64,000 bases of DNA from Streblospio benedicti (Eukaryota; Annelida; Polychaeta; Spionida; Spionidae), in contig CM032660.1 in the NCBI GenBank assembly GCA_019095985.1, forward strand, positions 48,215,866-48,279,865, written 5' to 3'. Made by a program: the position numbers and the translations under genes. This document shows, one piece after another, positions 1-12,700 of this stretch (the stretch's first letter is position 1; every line of letters begins with the position of its first letter). A model generated the notes under the pieces. The model was not told where the DNA came from. It saw nothing but the letters and a program-made list of their open reading frames with translations, and searched no databases.

Positions 1-650
1 GTTTTATATTTTTAAAATTAATTGCTTTAAATTTAAAAATGCCCTTTTTTTTAATTCCAAAAATTTTTAAAAAATTTTTTATAAATTTACTATTTTAAGA
101 AAAACTCTAAAAAGTTTTTTGGTTTTTAATATTTCTAAATCCCCAGTTTTAAAAAAAAATTATTTTTTAAATTAAAACTTTTCCTAAAGTAAAATTATTT
201 AGGCAATATATTTTTTACCCAAAAGGGGTTTTTAATTTTTATTTTAAAAATGTCTAAAAGGGGGCTTTTCCCTTTTTACCTTCTAAAAAAACCCCAAAAA
301 TTTGGAAATTTTTAAAAATTTGGGGTATTTTGGCCCCATCTGGATTTTGGTGGTTTTTTTTTCAAGACCAATTTTAATCTACGTATTTCCTTTTTAAAAT
401 AAACTTGGGATAAAAATTTTGAAACATTAAAAAAAATTTTTTAAATTTAAATTTTCACCTAAAAGGGGCGGGGCCTTACTTAAATTTTTTTTTTCATTTT
501 AAAAAATTTTTCTAAAAAATGAAAATCGTTAAAAATTCCCCCTTTTCCCACCCAATCCCTTTCCTTAATTAAAAACCACAAAAATTTGAACCTTTTAGGG
601 GAGCTTTTTAAAATTTAAAATATTTTCATTTTCCCCTATAGTTTCAATAA
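1..650. other. Low-quality or low-complexity AT-rich stretch
   Basis: The first 650 bases consist almost wholly of A and T runs broken by short blocks of C or G, such as repeated AAAAGGGG and TTTTCCCC. Texture changes abruptly to ordinary mixed sequence near 650. No gene or repeat unit is visible. Homopolymer-dominated sequence of this kind often marks the unpolished end of a long-read contig, so it may be partly artefact. That reading is an inference. Confidence 0.5.
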
Positions 651-660
651 CGTTTAAACC

Positions 661-2360
661 CTGAGCGTCAAATTTGGCACAATGAATATAATAGATCAAA
701 GTGCTCAGAGAGCAACATCATAGCTAGAACAACGTTGACTCATGAGAATAGACATTAATTCAACTAAAAATCATTTTGTGTGTATTTTGTGCAATGTTGC
801 GTGTAGATATGTACATTTGTATTTTACATACAATAAAAGCAGAACTACGTGTCAAATATCATATGCCAGTACCATGATATTAATGTATTTACTCGCTTCC
901 TAAAAGCCCACGTCCTAAAATTGATTGATGGGTCAACGTTATTGTATGACGCTGTGCTCTCTGAGCAGTTTTGAACTAGTTACGGCTGTGTTTTTAGTTT
1001 ATATGTGAATTTAAAGCAAATACATACTGTAAGAAGCATTGCAGGCAAGTCTAATTATATGTTTACACATGTATATTTGTATTTGTTGAATTAGTCATGA
1101 AATTATTGAAACAAACATGTATATTTGGTATTTATGAGTTTTTATTGTCAATGATTCCATAAAGAAAAAAACTATTTTCAAACTGTTGGCAAATGAGGGC
1201 AACCTTTCTAATATGTATTGTCTGAGTGGGTGCATTATGACTTCAATGTGTTCGCCATCATATACTACCAAGCTTTTATTTCTGCAATGTAACTGTTACA
1301 TATAATAGAATGTGTTTTTTGCACAAACACTCACTTGACTACTGATTCGGGCTGTTTGTTTGAAAAGGTAAACTGTACATGTCTAATTAGAGCAAAGCGT
1401 TGTTTGAAGGAAGTAAATTCATTTTTACGAGATATGCTTACATTTCAAATATCATAGGTGAATCAAATATTCTTGCAGTTGATTGTGATCAATCAATGCT
1501 TGTAATGTTTTCTGAGCATTGCCTTATTGATTCCCCCCCCATTTGATTCACAACTGAGCGTGCGTTTCAAAATGGTGACCACCTCAATATGAAGCCTGTA
1601 GGTTTTGGACTGTTGCTAAATAACAATTGTACACGTCTCCGCAATTGATGGAAGAATGCAATTTTGCACAAATCCACAAAAAGATAGAATAAACACATGG
1701 CAACACAATGACTACAATACAATGAGCGTTTAGACATAGTTTGTAATGGACTGTCGTATATACTGCCTTGAAAGAAGCTTTAATTTAAAATGGTGTTTTT
1801 GTTTTTAGCATATCCATGAAATCTATATACATGTAGAAGCTAGATTGACGGGCAGTGTATAACTGGCGTTTACATGTATTTTAGGAGTTGACATGTTGGC
1901 TGTTCTATTTCACATGGTCTTGCAATGTCAAATCATCAAAATAAAGTTAAGAAATGTCCGTCCATTCCTTTGGTTATTCATAATTTTATCTACATGTTGT
2001 GTTATGTGAAACATTAAGTCATCATTTAGTAAATCATTTAATGTTTCGAGACCAATGAAATTGACTATTGTTAAAATCATGATACCAATTAAACACCTAT
2101 TGTAATACCTTATGTAATGGTGAGCAATTGCCCTGGTTTAAAATTATCTCAAACCCAGTCTTGCAGGTTGAAACAAAGTACCCAAAGCCATTTGTTCTCT
2201 AGCTACTTATCAATTATGCATGGCTTTTCCTTCAAACCCAAACCTTTCTAATGGGACATAACCTCTTAGGAAACGGCATTCCTTTGAAGACAATTTGTAA
2301 CACGCTAAAAAATAATCACAAGGCAAACGTCATTATTTCTATTAGCACACCGTGAAAGTC
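661..2360. other. Intergenic, no gene seen; one inverted-repeat pair
   Basis: AT-rich noncoding DNA without a convincing open frame. Around 688-728 and 937-972 lie inverted copies of a segment containing GCTCAGAGAGCA and TGCTCTCTGAGC, about 240 bases apart, which looks like a small inverted-repeat element. A related pair with the same AGAGCACAGCGTC/GTGCTCTC words occurs near 24690-24910. Confidence 0.4.
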
Positions 2361-2384
2361 GCCGGGGTTAAAGTCGAGTCATTA

Positions 2385-2545
2385 TTTAAGAATTGGGGTC
2401 GGAAGTTTTTCTAGACATCGGTGTTTAACTTTGACCCCCCCCACGGGTTTGTAAATCAAACATAAACCCCCCATGCATTTGTAAACCCCCCCCAACATTG
2501 AAATATATGCCTGAAATATGAACTTCCGACCCCCCATTTTTAGTA
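2385..2545. repeat. C-rich GACCCCCC repeat element, copy 1
   Basis: Short interspersed C-rich segment with repeated GACCCCCC and AACCCCCC blocks separated by about 20-30 AT-rich bases. GGGGTCGGAAG near 2396 is inverted relative to CTTCCGACCCCCC near 2524, so the block has inverted ends. Similar blocks occur near 3340-3545, 39340-39545 and 56945-57010. Confidence 0.5.
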
Positions 2546-2868
2546 TATATCTTGCCTAGCATATGACACCCACATTTCCACATGCCCTGTGTATGTATTA
2601 GCATAGCATTGTACTGTCATATCTGCTGTACAAATTTGCAAAAAATATTTAGCTATATGAATGAAACTATGAATGAATGAAACTAGTTTTTCCCCAGTTT
2701 ATTAAATGCAATAAACAAAATGTAATACAAACTGTATATATTAACTTGTCATGATATAAATGGACTGATGCTATTTAATTGATTTTAGAGAAAGCGATTT
2801 AATCTTTCAATCTGTTATTTTGAGAAAAAAAAGTAAAGAATTTATATTGCATTTTCCGAAAATAAAAG

Positions 2869-3228
2869 TTAGTGGTTAGTCGAAAGACAATTAAACATAA
2901 TATAATTCAATCTTTGATAAAGGGTTTCATATTCCATTTCATAAGTTGCTTGCAGTGGCTCAGATAATTGCTCTAATATAAGAGCCGATGAGGTATTATC
3001 AAAAACTCTAAATTCAATTAATAGCACCAGTCCTTTCATATCATGACAAGTTAACTTTGATATATTTTTAAGCAGTACAAATTTTGGGGAAGGCATACTT
3101 AAAGAAATGTTTTCCATCCAATCACTAAAATCCTCTGTCAAAAGCATTTTATAAATATGAGCAATACAATTGCATGTGTTGAGTCGACATATTAAACTAG
3201 GTACAAAATTACAAGATATTTTATACAA
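2869..3228 (-). CDS. Unrecognised open frame, possible 3' exon
   Basis: A 119-codon frame in AT-rich DNA. The translation has a mixed, non-repetitive composition ending in CLSTNH before the stop, with a plausible acidic/hydrophobic stretch in the middle. It is not a recognised family. No neighbouring exon with matching splice phase was found, and codon use is AT-rich, unlike the clear genes here. A splice-acceptor-like CCTAG lies near the 5' side of the frame. It could be an orphan last exon, a decayed element frame or chance. Confidence 0.2.
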   Translation of the reverse strand: MYKISCNFVPSLICRLNTCNCIAHIYKMLLTEDFSDWMENISLSMPSPKFVLLKNISKLTCHDMKGLVLLIEFRVFDNTSSALILEQLSEPLQATYEMEYETLYQRLNYIMFNCLSTNH

Positions 3229-3339
3229 CCAAATGATTGATCACATACCAAAGAAAAAAAAGATCAGGACATTCTACCAACATTTATTAAGAAATATAAA
3301 CGCTTGCCACGGCCCTTTTCAGTAAAATTTACAAAATTT

Positions 3340-3545
3340 GGACATTTGACCCCCCCAGTAACATTTCAAGAATCAGAATATTTGACCCCCATATTCTTCC
3401 ATTTTAAAACTTCTTGACCCCCACAACTTCCATTTTGAAACTTCTACCCCCCCACAACATTCCAAATTCAAACTTTGACCCCCCCACAACATTCAAATTC
3501 AAACATCTGACCCCCAGTTTTTTTTCCGACCCCCCACGGCTTGAA
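3340..3545. repeat. C-rich GACCCCCC repeat element, copy 2
   Basis: About seven irregular repeats of TTGACCCCCCCACAACATT-like units. Any open frame here simply translates the repeat. It resembles the block at 2385-2545. Confidence 0.6.
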
Positions 3546-3599
3546 CACACGACAAATCCCCTTAACTGGGAGTACCCCAACAAAGATAGACGCACATAC

Positions 3600-6070
3600 T
3601 CGATTTAAACGGTTTTTTGGTGGTCATGTAAATTTCTGGAATTTAAATGCATGGTTTAATAGTTTTGTGTCAACACTAGGCATGCTCAATTAGATTGCAC
3701 AGTAATGAACACATACATGTCAAACTCGTCAATTAGTTTGTAAATCAGATTTTTAAATCATCTGCATTCCAATTAACTTATTCATTAACGTACATGTTTT
3801 AAACGAAAATAATTCTATTAAGATTGCCGATTGCATGATTTAAAATTGTTTCAATAAAGATGTGGTAATTTTTATGGAGATTAATGTTTGTCTTTATAAA
3901 GAATTTGGACCGCATAAAATGGTTTCATTATACAGGTGGTTCCATTGAGGTAGTCTTAGTTGGAGGTTATGCTGTAATGAGGCTTAAACATGTTAGTGTA
4001 GGTTGCCCAAAACTGGGAGGTGGATTAGGTGCATTTAAGGCATCTCAGAGCTGTCGTATGGATGATTGATATGCCAAAAAGCAAATTAAAATGAAATATT
4101 TAGATTGGTAAATGAGAAGAGGATGCCATGCCTCCGGCACCCCGTAGATCCAGCTATGACCACATTCCTATTTTCCACACACGAAAATCTTATCTCAACT
4201 ATGTGCAGCCCTCACTCCCTTGTTTCATTAACTTGTAAACCAAGCACAATATAACGCTTACAACCCACAGTGTCAATAACACTTTATTAAATGCAAAATC
4301 CAACAAGTTTAGTCACAATTTTGAGCAAACAGTTGACTTAAATACTGCATATAGCTCATTGCATACATCAGTTTGGCAACCAGATTCTAATATAGTACAC
4401 CTTTGCAGAATGTTTTTGTGTTTTTACAAAGTAAGTGCAGCTGTACTTATACAAAGTGCAAGTTTATGTACATGCATGTACTTTTAAACATGTTTTCAAT
4501 ATTATGTCAAGTATACAAATACATTATGTCAAGTATACTATATATTAAGACTGTATATTTTGAAGACCTACTCAGTTAAACCTATAACGTCCCCAAATCT
4601 TTAATGGTAAAAAAATACATGTTTGGTATGTTCCAAATGACAAAAATTCTCACGAACTTGCATTATTTGAACACACACAAATCCCGTGTATTTGTTTTAC
4701 TCATCAATGGTACATGTATCATAATTTTCCTAACTGGCACTAATGAACATAATTCTAACCCACTTATTCTCAATATTGATTACAATTATTACATTCAAGT
4801 CGTCTGCACATATTAATGTGAATGTCTAGTAATGCATTTGTACCATTGTTATAGCAGGAAGGACACTCAAATGTCATATCATATTTTGAATGAGTATTAA
4901 AACATGTACACTACCATGACAAATTCTGTATTAACAAAGCCAATATCATGAATATGATTCAAACCCATGTTACTGATTCATGACAAAGCCTACTTGTTTC
5001 ACGCTTTAGTATCACAAACTCAATAATAGCAGAAATGATACAGTGGAAACATTGAGTTCCCCAAGAAGAGAGGTTATGGTGAAATTGCAACTATTAATGA
5101 AGATCTTAATTTCTTTCCATAATCTATGATAAGTGCAGATTTATAATTATATACAGTAACCTTTCTATAAATAATTATTTCAATGATTATAGCAATTGTG
5201 GAATGGGGTTGAATAGATGTTGACACAAGATAAGAAACTGCACATGGGCTATGGGATACATAAATAGACTGCACTACTCAAGCAGTGCTGAGCAGATTTC
5301 TGTTTAAAGCAAAGTATTTGAACAATAAGTAGGGTAGCTAGGGGTGGTGATTGAGGGTGCGATCTGAATTGCAATTACGGTCTCAGGTTACGGCTAGAAG
5401 GGTGTTATGGTGGGTTGAAGGAGTTGGCCATAGCTGGTAGAAATAGAAAAAAAGGAAAGAAAAGAAATAATTAACTACATCCCTGCAAAAGATTTCTTTC
5501 AACAATTCAAAATGTCACTAAAATAAAAAAAAATACAATTTCCATATGAAATCAAAATCATATTACATAACATTTCGGCAAATTTAATTGCACTGCATGT
5601 TATCATCTATGCAACTTATTTGAATGTTTTAGTATTGCTTTATTTGTTGTGTGATTTCAACTTCACAGATTAACAAATAACCAATGAAATGATAAAATTT
5701 TGATTGCATTATCATTATGAATCCATTAGAAAAGACACCTTGCAAATATGTTTGAATCACAAATGTTGCACACGGTGAAACGCATACATTGATATAGTTT
5801 GCAAGAAAAATGTAAAGTACATATATCGATATAATAGAATACAGCTTTGTAATTCATACTGGAAGTTCTCATGTTATCACAACCTACATCACAAAGTAAG
5901 ATTAAGCCTGTTGAGCAATTACATTCTTCATTTAAACGTTTACTTGCATACTTCAAAAGAGTATAAATCCCTAGTTGGGTTTACTGAAATAGCATTTGGA
6001 CTCGCATCACACATGAGAATACACTATCATGCATGTACCGGAATTCTTCAATTTTATTAGGGGTACAGTA
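3600..6070. other. Intergenic, nothing recognised
   Basis: AT-rich sequence with no supported gene, RNA or repeat structure. Short open frames here show no splice context, domain or repeatable similarity. Confidence 0.4.
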
Positions 6071-6074
6071 CATA

Positions 6075-6150
6075 CAGTAAAACCTCTCTTATACGATCAT
6101 CCCGAGGATGGGGTTTAAGTGATCTCAATAGAGAGATGGCAATTTTATGG
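6075..6150. mobile_element. End fragment of CAGTAGAACCTC-type Tc1/mariner-like MITE
   Basis: Begins TACAGTAAAACCTCTC after a TA and continues with words such as GATCTCAATAGAGAGATGG shared with the better copy at 8596-8776. Only one end is clear. Confidence 0.4.
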
Positions 6151-6717
6151 ATTTCATGATAGACTAATTATTAATCCACATGAAGGTTTGGTACAACGGC
6201 AAATGGTCCGTATACATCACCATATTGATCTATACTGCAGGTCAAGGGTTAGTTAGAATATTAAGTATGTCTTACAATGCTATACAGTTTAACATTTGAA
6301 TGTAAATTCTAATACATCGTGCCCTTATAACTTCACATTTAAGCATTGGACGCATCCAGTTACATCTTTGACTATCTACACAATCAACTAGAATTTCATA
6401 TAACTTTCAACAAATTGTACTCAATTATTTTGGTCCCAATCTCGAGTATCACCTTTTTAAAATCACACCCACAGTTGAATAACAGAGGGAAGTCTGAAAT
6501 TCCACCAACATTTCCAACATCCATCATGTCTATAATACAGCATCTCTAATCCATCGTAACCATCTCCTAAAGAACTTCTGCTTAGTGATATTCTCCAAAT
6601 GTACAAATATTCATATATCTCACAAAACCGAATGGATAATAATGAAGATAGAACATTTGCATTGTGTAGTACTCAATATCGAGTGGTCACTATAAAGTGC
6701 AACTCCAACAACACTCC

Positions 6718-9700
6718 TCACAAGTCCACGTTTCGATGCTTCCATACTATGTCGTTTGGCCAGGTTTTATAATCAGTATTCTTCAACGGAGTTCTGTATA
6801 TAGTATGTGCTGAGTATCCAAGAATGTACATCAGATCCACAAGTTCTTCAGACTCCCCGGAAGTGATCTTCTTCATGAAACTCCACTCCATTATCACAAA
6901 AGGTATGAACACGTTTTGGAATAGTTTAGACGCGTGCAGGAGAGCTTTAGCCTCATCTCCTTCTATGTCAATTTTTAGAATAGCTTTCTCAAACGACACC
7001 ACTTCTCGCAGGTCATCCAGGGTTATTGTAGACACATGGTTAGCAGTGTGTGTCGAACACTTTGGGCATATATTCTGCATGTCTGTGTGTACAACCTGCA
7101 ATGTTAGAACCAAATGAGAAATAGTGAGTTGTTATGTCTAGACATAATATACGGGCCATCCACATTTCGATTAGATTGGATAGAACTCGCAAGCTCACCA
7201 CGAGTACTTGACTCGCTGAGTCACTTACTGACTTGCTCACTGACTCACTCGTTTCTCCTTCAGCCCGCCTACCCACCTACCCGACTCCCAAACTCACCCA
7301 CTAAGACACTCAACCACCCACAAGTAGATAACTTTGAGTAACCTACTTTTATTAAAATATTCATTTACTCACCTTTAGCTAATCTCCCTCTCCCAACCAT
7401 CATGTTATAATCTAAATCTTCATTCAAATACAACCGTAAATTGTGTGAGACTGCTATTCTCATGCCGCTCACCTTGGTTGCTCCCTGGTTGTCCTTGCTG
7501 AGCTGCAGCGTGACCGTGGTGTGTATGTCTGCGATGGCGTTGTGGACGAGTGTGGCGTTCTCCTGGCGCCATTGAGCAACCACGGCGTGGTGCAGCATCT
7601 GGATATGAGCGAGACGCGCGTCCACCGCCAGCACCCGCCGGCCCAGCGCCAGCGCCAGCACGCTGTACTCGCCTGCAGGGTGATGTGATACTATGTGATG
7701 TGATATGAGCATGAAATATGATGTAAAAGCAATGTAATGTGATGTTATGTGATGTTATGTTATCTGATGTTATGTGATGTTATGTGATGTAATAATGTAA
7801 TGTAATGTGATGTAATATGATGTAATGTGATGTTATGTGATATAATGTGATGTAATGTAATGTGATGTAATGTGATGAGATGTTATGTGATGTGATATGA
7901 ACATGCAATGTAAAGCAATGTAAAGCAATGTGACATAATGTAATGTAGTGTAGTGTATTGTGATGTGGTGTTATGTTATGTGATGCTATGTAATAAGATG
8001 TATTGTAATGTAATGGGATATTATTTTGCAGCTATTTTTACTGATATCGTCGTTGCATCTTACGTATCAGGGATTTCTAAGGGGTGTATTTATTCCTTTC
8101 ATACATATCTAGTCAGACATTTTACAATTATAGAACGAATCTATTTGGATCACCTGCGGGCTGTTCTCAGTTGGTATCCATAGAGAGATTGGTCTCTTCG
8201 CTATGTTTTAATGGATATTTACTGCCATTATAAATGGTCTTATCACAGAGGTGGTCTCTTTTTAGAGGTGGTCTAAATTGGTGTGGGTAAGGGGGTGTCG
8301 GGGTCTACTGTATTCAACTCTACTCCCTTACCAATGTTGACTCCTACAGCGTAGGTCGGTGGTCTCTAAGAAACACCAGAAATGACAGTGGTATGTTTGC
8401 TTAAAAAGTACAAAGGTGACCTTAATTGTAAACAACTCAGCTCACCAATGTTTGCACCGATGTCGATGAGTGCCAGGTCGGGGTCCATGTTGAGCAGGTC
8501 CTCGAAGAGCGAGCAGATCTCCCCTTCCCAGCGCGAACCGTCCGCTATGTAGCCCGAGATGAAGCGGTCAACCTGCAAGAAATGACCATCATTATACAGG
8601 AGAATCTCCATTTAAGACCAGCTCTCTATATTGAGACCACCTGTATAATAAGACCACTTTTCACGGTCCCAAACCTGCATAAAACAACCAAAATGAACCT
8701 CTGTTTAGAGACCACCTTTCTATTGAAACCACCTAACAATGGTCCCAAAGGTGGTCCTAATAGAGAGGTTCTACTGTAGTTCTTTCATTTACCTAACTTA
8801 TTTGATTTGCTAGACACAGTTTCTGATGAATTATGTCGTTGTTTCCATGAATAATGCATTTGTGGGTAACCACGTGGGAATTTGCTGGTGTTTAAAGCCT
8901 TTCCAACTAATACATGTACTATTTTTAAGTGGAGAATATTTCATAGTATATAATTTGTAAATAGTTTGAAAACTACAACTTTGCAAGTACGAAAATATAC
9001 GCGTGATTTTCTAATAGGTATAGTTTTCGTGTGTTCTCTCTAGAAATTCTAAATTATTTTCCATGACTACGCCCAGTTATCAAGCTACCTTGGGGGTACA
9101 TCATGCTACACATGTAAGCTTAGTTTGTACCTTATCGTTAATGTAACACGACCTGATGCGGTGAAACCGGCGACAAGACTTCTCACTTCACTCATGAAAG
9201 TTCTTGATTGAAATTCAATGACATAAGTTATAAAGTGTTGCTAATCAGAGGAAAATAAACACCTCTTCAATGGTAGATCTCAATGGCATATCCAGGTTTT
9301 TTGGAAAGGGGGGGGGGCGAGTTTAAGCGATTTCACATGGATTTCGTACACTAGATCGATGGCGGATGTTTAAAAAACCCATGAAAATTAAGTATTTTAG
9401 TGAGAATGGGGGGTGGGGGTGGGGGGCATGCGCCCTCTGGAGCTGCCTATGGATCTGTTGGAACAAAACAGCATTGCATACCTCAATGGGGTGTATACAG
9501 ATCCAGGGGTTGGGTTCTCCGCCGGGCAGCCGGATGCACTTCTCCGACAACTCGTCTACGACGGGCTGATACACGTCATACTTGTTCACTTGACTTTCTA
9601 GTGTATGGGAAAAAAGATAGTAAATAGCTAAATGGCCCAGATTATTCCTAATATTGAAGGGGGCATATGCTGTATGGTGGAGCTATTGTAGGCCAATGTA

Positions 9701-12700
9701 GCGTCTGTTCAAAAACACTGCTGCCATCTGCTGATCAATGTTTGTAGTGTTGGGTAGATATTTATTGACTTCTGCTTTTATTATTATATAAAGCAGAAAG
9801 TCTTCCAATCTCTGTACGACACTAGGTAAACATGAGCAGGAGTCAACAACTTGCTGCAAAGAGCATAAGTGAGGAAACTAGCGTAAATATTATCTGTTGT
9901 AAATATGTTGAAATAATTTGTCCCCCACGCGGCTCTAATAAGCTGCCACACAATGGCTTTTCAGGGATGAAAAAGGTGTTGGAAAAGTGAACCCTTAACT
10001 GCCCCTCCCCCTATCAATGATTTTCTATTGGTATTTGCGATGGCCAGATCGGCTCTCCAAATAGAAGCTTCTTTATGATACATGTATTCTACATAAGTGA
10101 TTCTACTTAAATACAGTACATGTGTACCATTAGAAATATAAACGAAGTGTTAGCCTGGGGCGTGTACTGACCCATGGGCCTCAGCATCATGGGAGGGGGG
10201 ATTACATAATGGTCTACTACTATGGTTTACAAACACTATACCATACAGTATACAGTATACATGTATATGCCTAGTCATATATTATACTGTATACTGCATG
10301 GTATAGTGTATGTAAACCACAGTAGTAAATCATTATATAACCCCTCCTCCCATGCTGTTGAGGCCCATGCACTGACCAGGGTAGAGGAGCTCGGTGCGGA
10401 TGTAGACACGCAGGAAGGTGAAGATGGTCTGGCGGTACGTGGGCACGTACAGGCCAAAGAAGGCGAGCGTGCCGATGACCAGCATCACCGCGAACCTGGA
10501 GAGAGAACAGACGACAACGTCATTGTGAGTCATGTTGTGGTGTTGTGGAGAAATTATACTATTTTCATCCACACTTGTCAAGCTACTCAATCGCAATCGC
10601 CGCCTTTTTTTTTACAATGGCAGTGTAGTTTAGAGTAGAACCTCCTATTAGACCATAGCTGTAAAGAGACCACCTCTATTTTAGGACCATTTTTCGAAGT
10701 CCCGTCACCAGCAATTAAAGAGATAAGACTACCCCCCCCCACACACACACAAACCCAGCATGCAGGAAAACTCCATGTTATTGTTCTATATCATTTACAT
10801 GTAATTGCAAAACAAATGTTCATGCAAAAATGTTAAAACTCCAAATTATATGACAATAGAAAATTCCACGGCGGTTTATGTATCATTTAAAATCAAAAGT
10901 CCGTGCAAAAAAGTCAAATCTCCACTGACTTTAGCAGAAAACGCAATCTCATATATGGCCACCTCTTAAGCAAATCTCTCATGCCCCAATCCCCAAAATG
11001 GCAGTAAAGCTAGCATTAGACAGACCCGAATATTAGAGCTGAACAAGTCATATGGTGCTATAGCCACTGTTGATTGACAGGTTGTCTCATCACAGAAGCG
11101 TATTTCAAGGTAGATTCATATTCATCCCTCGTGTTTCTCAAATCCTACCACACAGTAAAAACAAACAAATAGGGAGTGAACATTCTTGACTGTGGGACGG
11201 GGGCTTAAACCTATTGGTAAAAAATGTAATCACAGCCGGCTAGCCATTGAATTACCAGCGCTCCACGTGTGTTGGGGCCGTCAGACCTATGCCCTGGGGA
11301 GTGGAAGGGGCCAGCGAGTGGGCAAAATTACGTCTGCTTGATGGCTTTGTGAGCACCTACACGAGATCCAATAATGTTATAATATGCCATTCTCTATGTC
11401 AATATTTTGTAAGGCAAGTGTAGCAATTTCTGTTGGGCCACATGGGAGATTGTTTTATGCGTGCTTGGGGGTTGGAGAATGGTTGTAGTGGGCTGGTGTA
11501 GTTACTGTAGTGGCAGTATCAGAGATCTTTGCCCGATCAAATAGTGATTTGGTTTTGTTACGTGATGCACAGCAACGTAAAGGGATTAAGGTGACATTTT
11601 AGACCAGATCAGAGGATTTGGTTTATTATATGATTCATAGTAGATTTAAGGTATTAGATATGATGATACCAGATGCTCTGGGAAAGGTGATGCTGTTTTG
11701 GACAAGATAATTGCAAAAGAAAGAAGTTACTGTTTCACTTATGCAATAAAGCAATTAGTATTCAGGGGAATTCATAGATTTGATTCTAGAGGAATGCAAA
11801 TGATTTCTAGGCATTGTTTAAATGTAAACATAACACCTACGCGTTCTACTAGATTTCTGAGCCACGCTCTACACGCCACAACATGGCTGTTGACATGGTC
11901 TCACTCCGATATAATAAATAGAATATAATGTATATAGAAGTGATACAAAAACTGCTATCACGTCCAACGTGCTATATTACTTTTGAAAGAGTCTATATCT
12001 ATTTTTGTATGTATTTGTTCATAATTGTGATGGTAGAACACGTATATATGAGAGGAGTGGGGGTTGTGAAGCTCCGGCCCTTGGATCTGCTCGACCAAGT
12101 GTAGAAAAGGACAGGGACCTTAAAATAAGGTCTATTGGACAGAATCAAGCCAACACCGAACAAAATCCATATAAACCATCAACGATATTGATATGAGAGG
12201 GATGATTGACTGTATTCAATTATGAAAATAATCAATTATAGTTCTTAGCTGATCAATTCTCTCTCGATATTTCCCTACTTGTATCAAAGTGGTAGGCCTA
12301 CTTGTAGAATACTATTAAGTATTTTTGTATAAGATTTAGCTACTGCTAAGTTAAACGCTAAAACAGTTTGGGATACAAAATAAATTATACTCTATGTTTA
12401 CTCTTCGCAGGTGACAATCATTCCAGTTACAATTTATTTGTTTAGCTTCACCCCCATATGTGAGAAGCTTATATTGTATTTGACAAAGATCATTATTCCA
12501 AATGTGAAATCGCAAAAATAGTAGCTCAGATATTATTCTCAAATTATCAGAATCTCAATACTCGAATTGAACTCAGATTACAAATTCGTAATTTGGGATT
12601 TAGCGCAGTTCAAACTGTATCTCAGCTGTCAAATTAATTACTTAAAAGAGTTGTCTATGTTCATGTGAGTTATATATGCTACATTTGATTTGACGTCGAG

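Noticed and set aside
7040-7276. Alternative exon 6 reading of the methyltransferase gene
   Set aside because: Joining the later exon 5 donor gives a short frame that stops soon after and loses the FkbM IEG motif; the earlier donor keeps the domain intact.
7690-8030. CRISPR-like or satellite array
   Set aside because: Units are 5-7 bases with no spacers; an ordinary microsatellite in a eukaryotic intron.
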